From contig OY821741.1 in assembly GCA_963682055.1 (NCBI GenBank), positions 15,505,197-15,569,196 on the forward strand: a DNA stretch of 64,000 bases, in the 5' to 3' direction. The position numbers and the translations under genes are program-made. Within the stretch, counting starts at the first letter, position 1. Every line of letters begins with the position of its first letter. Below, one piece after another: positions 31,751 to 45,220 of the stretch. The notes under the pieces are model-generated. The model was given only the letters and a program-made list of their open reading frames with translations. It was not told where the DNA came from and did no database searches. The stretch is from Primula veris. Taxonomy: Eukaryota > Streptophyta > Magnoliopsida > Ericales > Primulaceae.

Positions 31751-34700
31751 GTACTTTTATTAAGTAATTTGTGTTTTGAATATGATTTTGGGTTATTTGG
31801 GGTCTATTTTGGTACTAAATATATCTCGTTTTAGAGCTGATTTGGGGTCTGTTTTGGTGCTAAATTAAGACTGTTTTAGGGCTGAATTGGGGTCTTTTTT
31901 GGTGCTAAATCGAGCTCTTTTTAGGGCCAAATTTGGGGTTCCTTTTGGTGCTGGATCAAGCCCGTTTTAGGGCCGAATTAGAGTCCGTTTTGGTGCTGAA
32001 TTGAGATCCTTTTTGGTGCTAAACGGGGTCTGTTGCGGGGATGAAACGGACCCCGGTTTGAGGCTAAGATAGGCTCTTAGTTTGGGAGTTGTTTTGCTGT
32101 GATTTATACAAGCATGTGTCTAGTTATGTTTGCATCAAATTGTACCCTTAAAGTGTTCGATGAAATGTCCGATAGATTTTATTGTTTTAAATTCGCTTGA
32201 ATTTGGCATGTTTATGTGTAGGTTATGTAAAATACAAAAGTTTATGATATTTTGTCCGAATTGCAACTCGTTTGGGTTGAAATAAAGATAATTTAGTGGG
32301 AGTTTGTTTTGTAAAGTTTTATTGTGTGTAATATCAATTGGTAGTGCATTTTGGGTCCGAAACTCGGCCAGTTTTGGGCTGAAACGGAGTCCGTTTCGGG
32401 CCAGAAACGAATACCGTTCTGTGACTCAAAAGAGTCATTTTTGGGTATGAAACAAGCACGTTGTAGGGCTGAAGCATAGCCCATTTTGGGGCCAAAATGG
32501 AACATGTTTTGTGGATGGAATGGAGCCCGTTTGTGGCTGAAACGAAGCCCGTTTTGGGGCTGAATTTAAGCTTCGTTTGGGACTGAAATAGGCCTCGATT
32601 CGGGGTTGAACTATATGCATTTGTGGCTGGAACGAAGCCTGTTTGTGGCTGATACGAAGCCTTATAGTTAATTTCTTTGTTCGTTTTTTTATAAGTGTCA
32701 ATAGTTTATGAGTTTGTTATACTTTTTGTTTACTGACTACATAGATCCGTCAACTCAAAATGGTAAGAGCGCTTGCACCAACACCGAGATACAACGTGAA
32801 AATTAATTGTTTCTTTGGCGTGCGTTTAGTGTTTGTTTGGTTGAGTTCGTTTGATTTTTAGGTGTACATTATGATTTTGTTTAGTGACTATATACATCTG
32901 TAAGCTCAAAATGGTAAGAGAGCTTGCACCAACAACCAGATTCAAGATTTTGTGCTTCGAATCCATCCGGATTTGTTTTTTTTCTTTAAATTTAAAGTAA
33001 AATATGCAATTTGTGAGGAAATATATTGAGTTACATTATGCAATTTCGGCTGAACTAGATGCACTTTTAGTTGAACGAGATGCACTTTTAGTTGAACGAG
33101 ATGCAATTTCAGTTAAACTATATGCACTTTCAACTGAACTATATGCACTTTCAGTTGAAATAGATGTACTTTCAGCTGAAGCAGATGCACTTTCAGCTGA
33201 ACCAGATGAACTTTCAGCTGAATCAGATGAACTTTCAGCTGAACTATATACACTTTTATTGAACTATATGCACTTTCGACTGAACTCTAAACGGTATGCC
33301 CTTTCGACTAAACACGGTGCACTTTCGACTAAAACATATGCTATTTTAACTGAATTGTATGCACATTTGACTGAATTATATGCACTTTCGACTGTACTAT
33401 ATATACTTTTATTGAACTATATGCACTTTCGAATGGCCTATATGTACTTTCGATTGAACTATATGCATTTTCAGCTGAAATAAATGCATTTTAAACAGAA
33501 CTAGATAAAATGGGCACTTTTTAGGAAAAAATTGTGAAAATACCACTTTTTGGTGAAAAAACAGCTTTTCCGATATAAAAAGTGAGGTCTTTTCACAAAA
33601 AAAACATTTTTTTATATATTTTATTATTTATATATTTTTTTTGTGATTTTTTTCCATTTTTTGTGAGTTTTTTTTTAAAAAAATACATGTTTTTATGATG
33701 TATCTTTTTTTAATGATTTTTTGTGATGTTTTTTAGAAAAATACATTTTTTTTTTATTTTTTTGAAAAAAAATATTTTTGTTTTTGATTTTTTTGAAAAA
33801 AAAAAATTTCTGATTTTTTTCATATTTTTTTGTGATTTTTTTCAAAAAAATGCTTTTAGTGTGTTTTTTTTCATTTTTATAAATTGTGATTTTTTTCATT
33901 TTTTGTGATTTTTTCGGTTTTATAAAATTTTCTTATAATTTAAACATATTTTTTGGGGATTTACATATATAGAAAGTATATGTATTATATTTTGGTTTGG
34001 ATAATGACGTTTTGATAAATAAATTAAACAATTAAAAAGTGGTAGGTAAAGGGAATATGAAATTATGGAGGTATTCATGAGTAATATAAGTTGTAGTGAG
34101 ATAGCTATACGGAATTGCCCCAATTATCAATTTCATTTTTGGTAAGTTGTTACGTATATGGAGTAGTGCACTGCACTTGGTACATAGTTCAATTAGGGGT
34201 GGGAAAAAAAATCCCTAAATCCTGACCCGTCCCGACACCTGACCCGATCCGATTTCATCCCGACCCGAAGTTGTCCCGTCTCGAAAAAGTCAGGATTTGT
34301 CTCGACCCAATTACTTTCGGGATATGGATCGGGTGTAAGGATGAATCTCGATGGGAATCCCGACCCGACCCGGTTTAAAAAAAGAAGTTTTTTTATTAAT
34401 ATCACAATAACATTATTTTGGCACTTTATTTATAAGTTAAATGAATTAAAGCTGCCAATAATTATATTAAATATTGTTTTTGGTAACTTTAGTTTTACTA
34501 AGATAATATATAAACTTAAAAAATATATATGCAATTGACAATATGCTAAAATTGTTAATTAAATAGATGAAGTCAATAAATAATAATAAATATTTATTTT
34601 TTACAAAATTACTTTGTCCATAGGGATCATGTATCTTACTTAAGTATCATAATTTATAAATTTTTAGTTTTGAATATAAGAGACTAACAAAATTAAAACT

Positions 34701-36026
34701 ATACTTAGATTTAAAAACAACTTTGTTATTTTAACAAATGTTAAAAAAGATAGATGATGAATATTTACCGACTATAAAGTTATATTGATAATGTATCTCA
34801 TTTAATATTATAATTATTGTTTGTTCGAATAAAACTAAATAGTAAAATAATCTAATAGAAAAGCCTATTCAATTTTAGTTATTAAATTATTTGTTAGTAT
34901 CACCACTCTATTTTTACTAAATTGTAATATCTTTTTGCATTTATTAGTATTGTTGTTATAAAAAATATGATTATGTTTGTTGTTACTAACATGTTTAGAC
35001 AACATGGAAAAATTTTATTACATCTCCAATGAATTTTTTTAATACAAAATGACCTTGTCGGTAAATAAAAAAAATATGTCGGGGGATAAACGTATCCCGA
35101 CCCTACAGGATTCCGAAAATTCGGGTCACGAAAAATTCGGGACCCGACGTTTGTCGGGTCGGGGTCGGGATTTTTTTTCCCTCCAAAAAATAGTCGGGTC
35201 GAGATATGTATTGAGTTTCACGGATAGAGTCCCGACCCTAACCCATCTCTAATTCAATAGACTGATGTGCTATGTACCCCTGTACTGGACTACAGTAGTA
35301 GTATATAGTAGTATATACTTTGTCTGTACAAGTAGATGATCATGCATAAAATAACTCGGATTAGTTCTTAGAATGATATACTGTTTACATGAGATATGAC
35401 TGTTTCGAAGCACCCTATAGAGTTGAGTTTTTCAAGAGTTGAGTGTGTTAACGTAATTGTGACTTCTCACTACTCTAAACACGACCAGTGTTGGAAATGT
35501 ATTCATATCGACTATGTCTGTACAAATTAATGACCATGTTAATATTTTCATTATGGTATATATACACATGAGATCAGTTATACTAAATACTTCGTTATAC
35601 AGGACTATGCAGATACGAAACTCTAGAGTTCAAGTTGTACAAGAATTAAGAATATAACCATAAATTTGAAACCATGGTACTTACATTCCATATACGAAGT
35701 TTCGAGTAGTTAAGCACATAATATGCCATAGCAAACTTGATTTGGTTCTCGGGAGGATAGATAGGCTCAATCTCTCTTACGATACACCCATGAGACCTCA
35801 AAATCTCTCGATGTTCCTCCGGAACATCTGGCAAAGCTGCTACCACGAGAGGGTAAGCGCTCTTAACCTTTCGCAAACCCTTTGCTAAACCAACAACCCC
35901 TTTTACATAATCGCCACTTCCGGCTAAAAATGTTACATACGCTCTTTTTGTATACCCACCATTTTGTATGGATGGTTTATCGTTAATGAAGGAGAACACA
36001 TCTGTAGTTAGCGCGGGAGCCGCCAT
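29339..36026 (-). CDS. GolS: Galactinol synthase (inositol 3-alpha-galactosyltransferase)
   Basis: A GT8 glycosyltransferase that moves galactose from UDP-galactose to myo-inositol, the first committed step to raffinose-family oligosaccharides. It is cytosolic, and these sugars are linked to stress tolerance, seeds and phloem transport. Four exons: 36026-35685, 30841-30521, 29996-29862, 29551-29339; all introns are GT-AG and phase 0, together 1011 nt or 336 residues, the normal length. Motifs: GGYTKRAYVTFLAGSGDYV (exon 1), the Mn-binding D-A-D in YLDADIQVF (residues 125-127), MDCFCEKTW and LYFNAGMFVFEP (exon 2), DFLNMFF and VVHYCAA (exon 3), GSKAWRYTGKE (exon 4). The C-terminus is VPTAA in place of the common APSAA. 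Intron 1 is 4.84 kb and full of transposable elements. The start is the Met before AAPALTTD, as in other family members. Confidence 0.97.
31155..31466 (+). mobile_element. Non-autonomous Helitron, copy 2, in GolS intron 1
   Basis: Near-identical in body to 6417-6722. It starts in a CT-rich run, continues ATCATTCTATTATAATAAG, and ends TTTTACTAG followed by T. The 3' hairpin is intact: TGCGT (31430-31434) pairs with ACGCA (31440-31444) around a 5-base loop, as expected for Helitron ends. Confidence 0.8.
31681..31750 (+). repeat. (ATT)n microsatellite
   Basis: About 23 uninterrupted ATT units in GolS intron 1, likely to vary between individuals. Confidence 0.97.
31790..32665 (+). repeat. Degenerate minisatellite, about 30-37 bp, in GolS intron 1
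   Basis: Two stretches (31790-32070 and 32340-32665) are made of variants of one phrase: GAGCCCGTTTTGGGGCTGAA, alternating AAACGGAGTCCGTTT-like words with GGGCC/GGTGCT words. The copies are quite diverged. The gap between them is ordinary AT-rich sequence. Confidence 0.75.
33030..33490 (+). repeat. 21-bp minisatellite coding a heptad repeat
   Basis: About ten well-ordered units of GATGCACTTTCAGCTGAACT-type, 21 bp each, then more degenerate ones. Because 21 is divisible by three, the array is open from 33004 to 33483 and reads (D/Y)ALSAEL repeats. It sits antisense inside GolS intron 1; nothing suggests that it is translated. Confidence 0.85.
33590..33930. repeat. T-rich low-complexity tract
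   Basis: Runs of T broken by GTGATTTTTT and GAAAAA words. The apparent ORFs on both strands are products of the composition. A similar tract lies at 44390-44950, inside a related TIR element. Confidence 0.9.
34045..34121 (-). mobile_element. Terminus of a foldback element related to 44283-45027
   Basis: Read on the minus strand from 34121: GGGGCAATTCCGTATAGCTA, then CTTATATTACTC. This matches the left end at 44283 (GGGGTAATTCCCTATAAGTA ... CTTATATTCCTCC). The partner end could not be fixed; it may lie beyond the T-rich tract and minisatellite. Confidence 0.6.
34194..35250. mobile_element. hAT-type non-autonomous element in GolS intron 1
   Basis: The ends are TAGGGGTGGG on the left and the complement of AGAGATGGG on the right. 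The subterminal regions are dense in CCCGACCCG / CGGGTCGGG words, as usual in plant hAT elements. The flanks AGTTCAAT (34186-34193) and AATTCAAT (35251-35258) match at 7 of 8, the hAT target size. There is no transposase; the interior is AT-rich. Confidence 0.82.
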
Positions 36027-36130
36027 TGAAATATTTATTTTTCAAGAGCAAAGATTTTGAAGTGAGTGGGAAGTGTTAAGTTTAGCTAGCTTTCCTTACT
36101 GTTCCTAGTTTGTTAGTGGAACTCTTGATT

Positions 36131-36166
36131 TACTTATACAGGCTTTCAAATTGTAATACATGCATG
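36131..36166 (-). promoter_or_regulatory. Putative GolS core promoter: TATA-like box and RY element
   Basis: On the minus strand, TATAAGTA (36131-36138) lies about 105 bp upstream of the start codon. Just upstream of it is the perfect 8-bp CATGCATG (36159-36166), the RY motif bound by B3 factors of the ABI3/FUS3/LEC2 group. Galactinol synthases are often seed- or stress-expressed, so the pairing is sensible, but function is inferred. Confidence 0.4.
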
Positions 36167-36634
36167 AGAAATGAAAACCAAATGAAAAAAAGTTTATCTC
36201 ATCAAATAGCATTTTTACAAGTTTATTGTATGTGTACGATATTGGTCACCTACACTTTTATGTAAATTTTAAAAATTCAATATATGCAATTATATATCTC
36301 GAAAAAAAAATAAGACGCATGTTTGTCTTCCTGTCATGAAACCATGGAGATTTGCATTAATCAAATCTTGATTTGGAGCGTTTTTGCATAAAGGTGTCTA
36401 AAATTGTGTCTAATTAACTTGATGTTTATATATATATCCTCCCTTTAAATAATTATATGATTGTTTTCTTCAAAATCTATAATTTTTTTAATATATGAGG
36501 CACTGAAATGCTCATTTTTGAATATTTTATCTAATATACATAGAAAAATGATAATTTTTTTGTCATTTTTTATCAAAAAGGGTTGCATTCCCCGGACTAT
36601 CAAGTTCCTTCCTTGTTAACCTGGTAAGTTTGGG
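36167..36634. other. Upstream region of GolS, nothing further seen
   Basis: AT-rich, with no coding sequence or clear repeat. Distal promoter elements could lie here. Confidence 0.4.
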
Positions 36635-36783
36635 GGATGCAGCGTCTCTGACTCAAGAGTCAGAATGACTCGAGTTCACAGCAATCGGATATTGCTACAG
36701 TAGATTTCATATTTTAACTGTAGCAATATCCGATGACTGTGGACTCGAGTCACTCTGACTCTTGAGTCAGACACACTGCTTCC
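36635..36783. mobile_element. 149-bp foldback MITE with 9-bp target duplication
   Basis: The two halves are inverted copies of about 65 bp around a short loop (GATTTCATATTTT), with about six mismatches. Ends: GGATGCAGCG and the complement GGAAGCAGTG. The arms carry the smaller palindromes GACTCAAGAGTC and GACTCGAGTC. An exact 9-bp duplication AAGTTTGGG flanks it (36626-36634 and 36784-36792), which fits a Mutator-type MITE. An RNA copy would fold into a long hairpin. Confidence 0.93.
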
Positions 36784-36792
36784 AAGTTTGGG

Positions 36793-38460
36793 CCAATGAA
36801 AATTCCACTCAGCACATTGCATTTAACACAAATTTAATTTATGGCTATTAAGCTCGAAAGATATTTGTAAATGATGATATATGCATCATTTGATTTGCTT
36901 TGTTCTTTTTATAAATAAAGCTCCTCTTTACCCAACCTAGCTGGAAGTTTTAAAACCAATCGATTGATATTTTTTCATAAAACTAGTGACTAATTAAGCA
37001 ATAGTACGACTAAAACTTCCAAGACTTTTGACATAAACTTGCTTAACTATCACTATTTAGAATTTTACTTGTAATGAGTACTCCTATATTTTGGATTTCT
37101 ATATTCTTTACTTCGACTTTCTTGAATTTTAAAATCTAACACCCCTGCTTTTTCTTTTCTTTTCATCTTTTGAAGCTTGAGGTACAAATGAAAATTTGAT
37201 TGGAAATTATTTTCTTACCACCCTTTTTTTAAGGCAAAAATTCTAAAATGTTATCCAAACTATTATATTAGTTTTTAGTGATTTGATAACCAATTTAACA
37301 CATTTTCTAATTTAATACCCTTTATACATTTTCGCTTCGATTTTAGCAATTTCCCCCCAACTTTCATCTGGCCTTGTCGCCACTAGAACAAATGCTAACA
37401 TCTAACGCCAGGTGTTCCATGCTTATTGGGAGTTTACATTTCTCTTTTGGAACTTTCTTAATTTTGCTCAATATTTTCCTTTCTTTTCCCAACCTAATCA
37501 CAAAATACACCTTTATTATTATACTAAAAGAAGTCACACTTCATATACATTTAAAGTTGGAAAAACGATTCTTCCTAAAAACCACAGTTAAAAGTAAGTG
37601 TTTTAAAATCAAAATGAGTTGCAAAACTGAAAACTCACAAATGTTACTCGCAGTAAGTTGTTCACGGTAAGTTCTTTTCTACCTCTACAAAGATCTATAT
37701 TTTCAAGATTTGTCATTCTCGATCGAATATTTTCCTCAGCATCTTTGGTATGGCCTTAAAAAGGATGTGCTGTAATGCCCATATTGAGAGATATTTAAAG
37801 ATAACGATAGCAGGCAAAATCCAAAAATAAAATGGACCGGTGACATGGGAATGAAAACCTCTCTAAAAAAATGTCTTATGCAAAGAAATGTGTAGGAAAA
37901 TAATTAGTGAAAGTCAGCCTCTCTTTTTATGGTTTTCCTATGCCCACATATTCAGTCTTTTCCTTTTCAATATAAGCTTCCAAGTTTATGTCGACCAAAT
38001 TTTCTTATCGTTTAGAAAAATCAAATTAAATTTTAGTCATTTGACTTGCTCATAAATTTAACAAGGATTTTCCTCCACAGAGTAGTAATATTGAAGGGTA
38101 CTCTGACATGAAATTAAGTAAAATTGAGATTTGGTGAGAAATCATCTAGTAATTTTCCAATTCCCTTGGTAATAACTAAAGAAGATCTACTAGGAGTTTT
38201 AAGATTTAAAAAGGCCTTTCTTAAGAAGAAGCTACTCACAAGGACTTACTAATTACTATAAGGCGTATGACCGATAGTAAAGAAAAGAATCTCAAATGAA
38301 ATAAAATAATATTTTTCTCGAGCTCGTTTCGGGAATGTCAATAACTGGAGCTTGTTAACATTCTCTACCCATCTTGTCCATTGGAGACTGTTAAATATGA
38401 AGATGGGGCAAAAACTAGGTTTTAACACAGTTCTTTAGTAATGAAAAGATAAAAAAAACA
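36793..38460. other. Intergenic region, no gene seen
   Basis: AT-rich spacer between the MITE and the 3' end of the ARF gene. The open stretch at 37374-37670 has no recognisable protein features and is probably chance. Confidence 0.6.
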
Positions 38461-38993
38461 GAGATAAATGTATAAATTCTTCTGATTTCAAAACCAGATA
38501 ACAGTTTTAGCAACCAAAAAGAGTCTATACCTGTCAAATACAGAAACACCTGCAATACGAAATTCGACACATTGGTTCGAGTAAAATGAGAGAAGCATTA
38601 CGTAGCAACACAAGGCATATTTACGAAAGATGCAAATATGAATCTCAGAACAGGATACTCTTTTTAAGTTGTAACAAGCAGTATACTCCAATCAGAAGAG
38701 CATTGATGAACAAATAAAATCAGAAAAAACAGAGACAATTAATGGATTAGTTTCCTTATAACAAGCATTATATTCAAAACTAGACAGCATTGCTAGTACA
38801 CATCACATATCCAAACATAATTCTATTAGACAAACCATTTCAAAACCCTATTTGAAACAAGAAATATATGAAAAGTAACACATTGCAATTCATAAGCACA
38901 CACTGGATGAGGCCAAAAAAAAAGAGATAATAAAATCCCCAAGATAGAGGCCACCTTGTATTCCGAATAACTCGCGTGAAAATTTCAACAGTT

Positions 38994-41247
<2,254 letters not shown>

Positions 41248-42359
41248 TCAGCTGATCCCTGCATTAAAAATTGGAAATAAGCATAATACTCTCAGCTAAA
41301 GCCATAAGGATAATTCATTTTACTCTTACAATTTCAACAACACCCAAATAGCAGAATTATTGACAAAACCTTGCTTAGATGCCTAAAGATAAAAAAAAAA
41401 ATCACACGAAGTATGACGAATTAATTTTTAAATAATTTACGTAAAACTCCTTCATGCTTTAGTTTTGTACTGAAGATTTGCTTATGCCACAGCGAATCAT
41501 GGAAATGTGAAAATAGCACATACAGGCAAATGAAGATAGATACACACAAGCTTTGCAGGTGATCTAGCCAGGAAAGCCGATAAAGGAATTTTGTAAAACA
41601 CAAAATGATTTATCTCTACAGAAAACAAAGTACTGAAGAAGAAAGCGCATGGATATATTTCCATCGAAACACGCTATTACAAAAGAAACATAGCACGCCA
41701 TCACGGATAGCATAACCCGATCATTATATTATCCAAACATTAAACTTCATCTGAAACAATGGGTATCCAAGGAAACGTATATTTCCAAAACACATTTTTT
41801 TGTTACATACTGTGGATCTTGCTAATATAGATCAATATATTACCAAAACACTGTCATCTGAAACAATATCTCGCTAAAAATGGATCAAAAAAAATCTCAA
41901 AATGATTTCTTTCACCTCAAACAGATCAATACTTAAAACACAAACTCTCAACTGGAAAATTAATAGCTAAAATGCACCAATATATTCTCAGAACAATGTT
42001 TATCTGTTTTCATGTATTGGGCGGGTGTTCAGCTAAAACAAATTTATATGTTCCCTAAACACAATCTTCAGCTGATAAATAAATAACTTAAAAAATATTC
42101 TTAAAAAAAATTTGTTCCTTTTCAGGTAAGTTTCTATGATATGATTTATGTTCAACTAAAACTGATCAATATATTCTCATAACACAACCTTTCATCAGAA
42201 ACAAAACATTCAAACAATCAGTATATCCCCATTTCTTTTCTTTTTGATCAAGTATTCAATAAACACTATTCTGATTGAATAAATTAATTCCAGAACCTCA
42301 ATAAAAATCCAACACCTGTGAATAAAATATCAATACCATTGAAAAATTAAATCTTCAAC

Positions 42360-43680
42360 TCATAACAGATCTCAAATCAAATAAAAATCCAAAATCCAAT
42401 TCTAAACAAAACCCATCTAAATTCTTCACTACTACACTATAAAATGCAATTTTAAATAAAACCCCATCAAAATTCTTCATTTCCACACAATTAAATCCAA
42501 TTCTAATAAAAGCCCATCTAAATTCTTTATTTCTACATAATAAAATCGAATTATAATAAGAACCCATCAAAACTCTAAATATATAAGGATTAAAACCATA
42601 GTAATATAATGAAGAGATCTGTGAGGTAATAGACAAAAAAACCACTTGTCCAGGAATGTTTTTTAAACAAAAACCCATCTTATATTTTCGTTTCTACACA
42701 ATAAAATTCAATTCTAATAAAAACCCATCAAAATTCTTCATTTCTACACAATAGAATCCAATTCTAATAAAAACCCATCAAAATTCTACATAAATAAAGA
42801 TCAAAACCATTTAGAAAATAAATCTTCAACTCATAACAGATCTCAAATCAATAAAAAGATTCCAAAATCCAATTCTAAACAAAACCCATCCAAATTCTTC
42901 ATTCATACACAATAAAATCCAATTCTAATAAAAACCTATCAAAAATCTTCATTTCTACACAATTAAATCCAATTCTAATAAAAACCCATCTAAATTCTTC
43001 ATTTCTACATCATAAAATTCAATTCTAAACAAAACCCATCAAAACTATACATAAATAAAGATTAAAAACCATTATAAAATAGAGAGATCTGTGAGGTAAA
43101 AGACCAAAAAGTACCTGTCCGAGGATGCTTTTTAAACAAAAACCCATCTTAAATTTTCATTTCTACACAATAAAATCCAATTCTAATAAATACCCATCAA
43201 AATTCGACATAAATAAAGATCAAAACCATTCAGAAAATAAATCTTCAACTCATAAAAGATCTCAAATCAATAAAAAGATTCCAAAATCCAATTCTAAACA
43301 AAACCGTTCTAACTTCTTCATTCATACACAAAAAAATCCAATTCTAATAAAAATCCATCAAAATTCTTCATTTCTACATAATAAAATCCAATTATAAACA
43401 AAACCCATCAAAACTATACATAAATAAAGATTAAAAAACATTATAAAATAGAGAGATCTGTGAGGTAAAAGACAAAAAAGTACCTGTCCGAGGATGTTTT
43501 TGAAACAAAAACCCATTTTAAATTTTCATTTCTACACAATAAAATCCAATTCTAATCAAAATTCTTCATTTCTGCATAATAAAATCCAATTCTATACAAA
43601 ACCCATCAAAACTCTACATAAATAAAGATCAAAAACATAATAAAATGAATAGATCTATGAGATAAAAGACAAAAAAGTAC
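42360..43680 (-). repeat. Tandem repeats in the ARF 5'-UTR intron
   Basis: Units of about 47 bp (AATTCTTCATTTCTACACAA plus TAAAATCCAATTCTAAT) are organised in larger repeats of about 200-470 bp. Each large unit carries the words AGAGATCTGTGAGGTAAAAG and TACCTGTCCGAGGATG. The latter, on the minus strand, is the end of exon 1 plus its splice donor. Confidence 0.85.
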
Positions 43681-43745
43681 CTGTCCGAGGATGTTTTAAG
43701 AGGGATCTAGTGAGAGAAAGAAGAGAGAGAGAACCTAAGATCAAC
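43681..43745 (-). other. Non-coding first exon of the ARF gene (5' UTR)
   Basis: On the minus strand a CT-rich leader (CTCTCTCTCTTCTTTCTCTC) ends CATCCTCGGACAG, followed by GTACTT as donor. The partner acceptor is TAATGCAG at 41259-41266, 29 nt before the start codon. The upstream edge is approximate. Confidence 0.6.
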
Positions 43746-43841
43746 GCTAGATGGGTTAGATAAATTAATAAGGCTGAAAATGTACTTATTATTAATAGTC
43801 AGTTTATTATTTTCAAAATAAAGTCTGTTTGGTTCTCATTG

Positions 43842-45220
43842 GCCTTGTTTGGTTGGCACAAAATTTGTTTACTTTTTACTTTTACTTTTACTTTTACACA
43901 TCGTTTGGTTGGCACAAAAAAAAGTTTACTTTTATAAAAGTAAACCATTAAGTATACTTTTTACTTTACTTTTATTTTTACTTATATTTAGTTTGTTTGG
44001 CCGTCATCTCATAAGTATACTTTCGGTGAAAAGTAAATGTCTATAAGTAGACTTTTTAAAAGTAAGTTTGATGATACTTTTTAAAAGTAAGTTTGATGAT
44101 ACTTTTACTTTTGATGATACTTTTAAGTAGGTTTTAATCTAAATGTGCTTTTAAAGTACAGTTCAAAATCTAGTTCCTATCATCATTATATTTTCCTAAT
44201 TTTGTATTTTTTAATCTTTAAATAATAAAATGTTTTTTTGCTAGTTAATTATTTTGCATTATTCTATTAATCTAAATAAATAAGGGGTAATTCCCTATAA
44301 GTACCTCGTAGCAACTTATATTCCTCCTAAATAACTTGATAATTTCACATTCCTCATAGGTAATAATTTTTAATCATTTAGTTTTAAATTACAACAAAAT
44401 AAAAAAAAACACAAAAAATTTATAAAAATAAAAAAATCACAAAAAATATAAAAAATAACAAAAAAAAAATTATAAAAAATATCACAAAAAATCACAAAAA
44501 ATCATAAAAAATTATAAAAATCACAAAAAATCAAAAAAATTATAAAAAATTATAAAAAATCACCAAAAATCACAAAAAATTATTAAAAAATACAAAAATC
44601 ACAAAAAAATTATAAAAATTATAAAAAATTATAAAAATTACAAAAAATCACAAAAATGAAAAAAATCACAAACTTTTAAAAAAATCAAAAAAATATATAT
44701 ATAATTTTTTTTTGTCAATATAACACTTTTTATACCGAAAAATCAAAAAAAAATATAAAAAATCACAAAAACTTATAAAAAATCACAAAAAATTTTAAAA
44801 AAAAAAAATTTATTTTTTTTGTAATTTTTTTAAAATTTTGTGATTTTTTTATTTTTTTTTTCATTTTTGTGATTTTTGTGATTTTTTTAATTTTTTTAAT
44901 TTTTTTTGTAATTTTTTTAAAATTTTGTGATTTTTTTAATTTATTTTTCATTTTTTGTGAATATGAACTTATGGAGGTACCTAGGAGTAATATAAGTTCA
45001 AAAGTGGTACCTATTGTGCATTATTTGAATAAATAATTCATTTTCACTCAAAAAGTAAAAGTAAACATATTTTACCAAACAACATTTTTAATGAAAAGTA
45101 TACTTTTACGGTGTTCGCCAAACAGCATTTACTTACTAAAAAGTAAACATAAAAAGTATATTTTTCAACCCACTTACAAAAAGTATACTTTTCAACATAA
45201 AAGACGCGACCAAACGAGGC
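43842..45220. mobile_element. Large foldback element upstream of the ARF gene
   Basis: The ends are GCCTTGTTTGGTTG on the left and, in complement, GCCTCGTTTGGTCG on the right. Both subterminal regions of about 200 bp are made of AAAGTAAA / TACTTTT words in inverted order. No target duplication could be confirmed. A second element is nested inside. Confidence 0.6.
44283..45027. mobile_element. Nested foldback element, AGGGGTAATT family
   Basis: It is flanked by AATAAATA at 44275-44282 and 45028-45035, an exact 8-bp duplication. The inverted ends share AGTACC / GGTACC and ACTTATATT followed by CTCC. The core is a low-complexity tract of AAAAATCAC words that turns into TTTTTGTGATTT, so it folds on itself. 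Related terminus at 34121. Confidence 0.72.

Noticed and set aside
33693..33908. Lys-rich and Phe-rich ORFs on both strands
   Set aside because: Low-complexity A/T runs give open frames by chance.
37374..37670. 98-codon plus-strand ORF
   Set aside because: No recognisable domain, AT-rich codons, no promoter-like elements; treated as chance.
42355..43397. ORFs of 90-107 codons in the ARF leader intron
   Set aside because: Products of the tandem repeat; both strands give repetitive, meaningless peptides.
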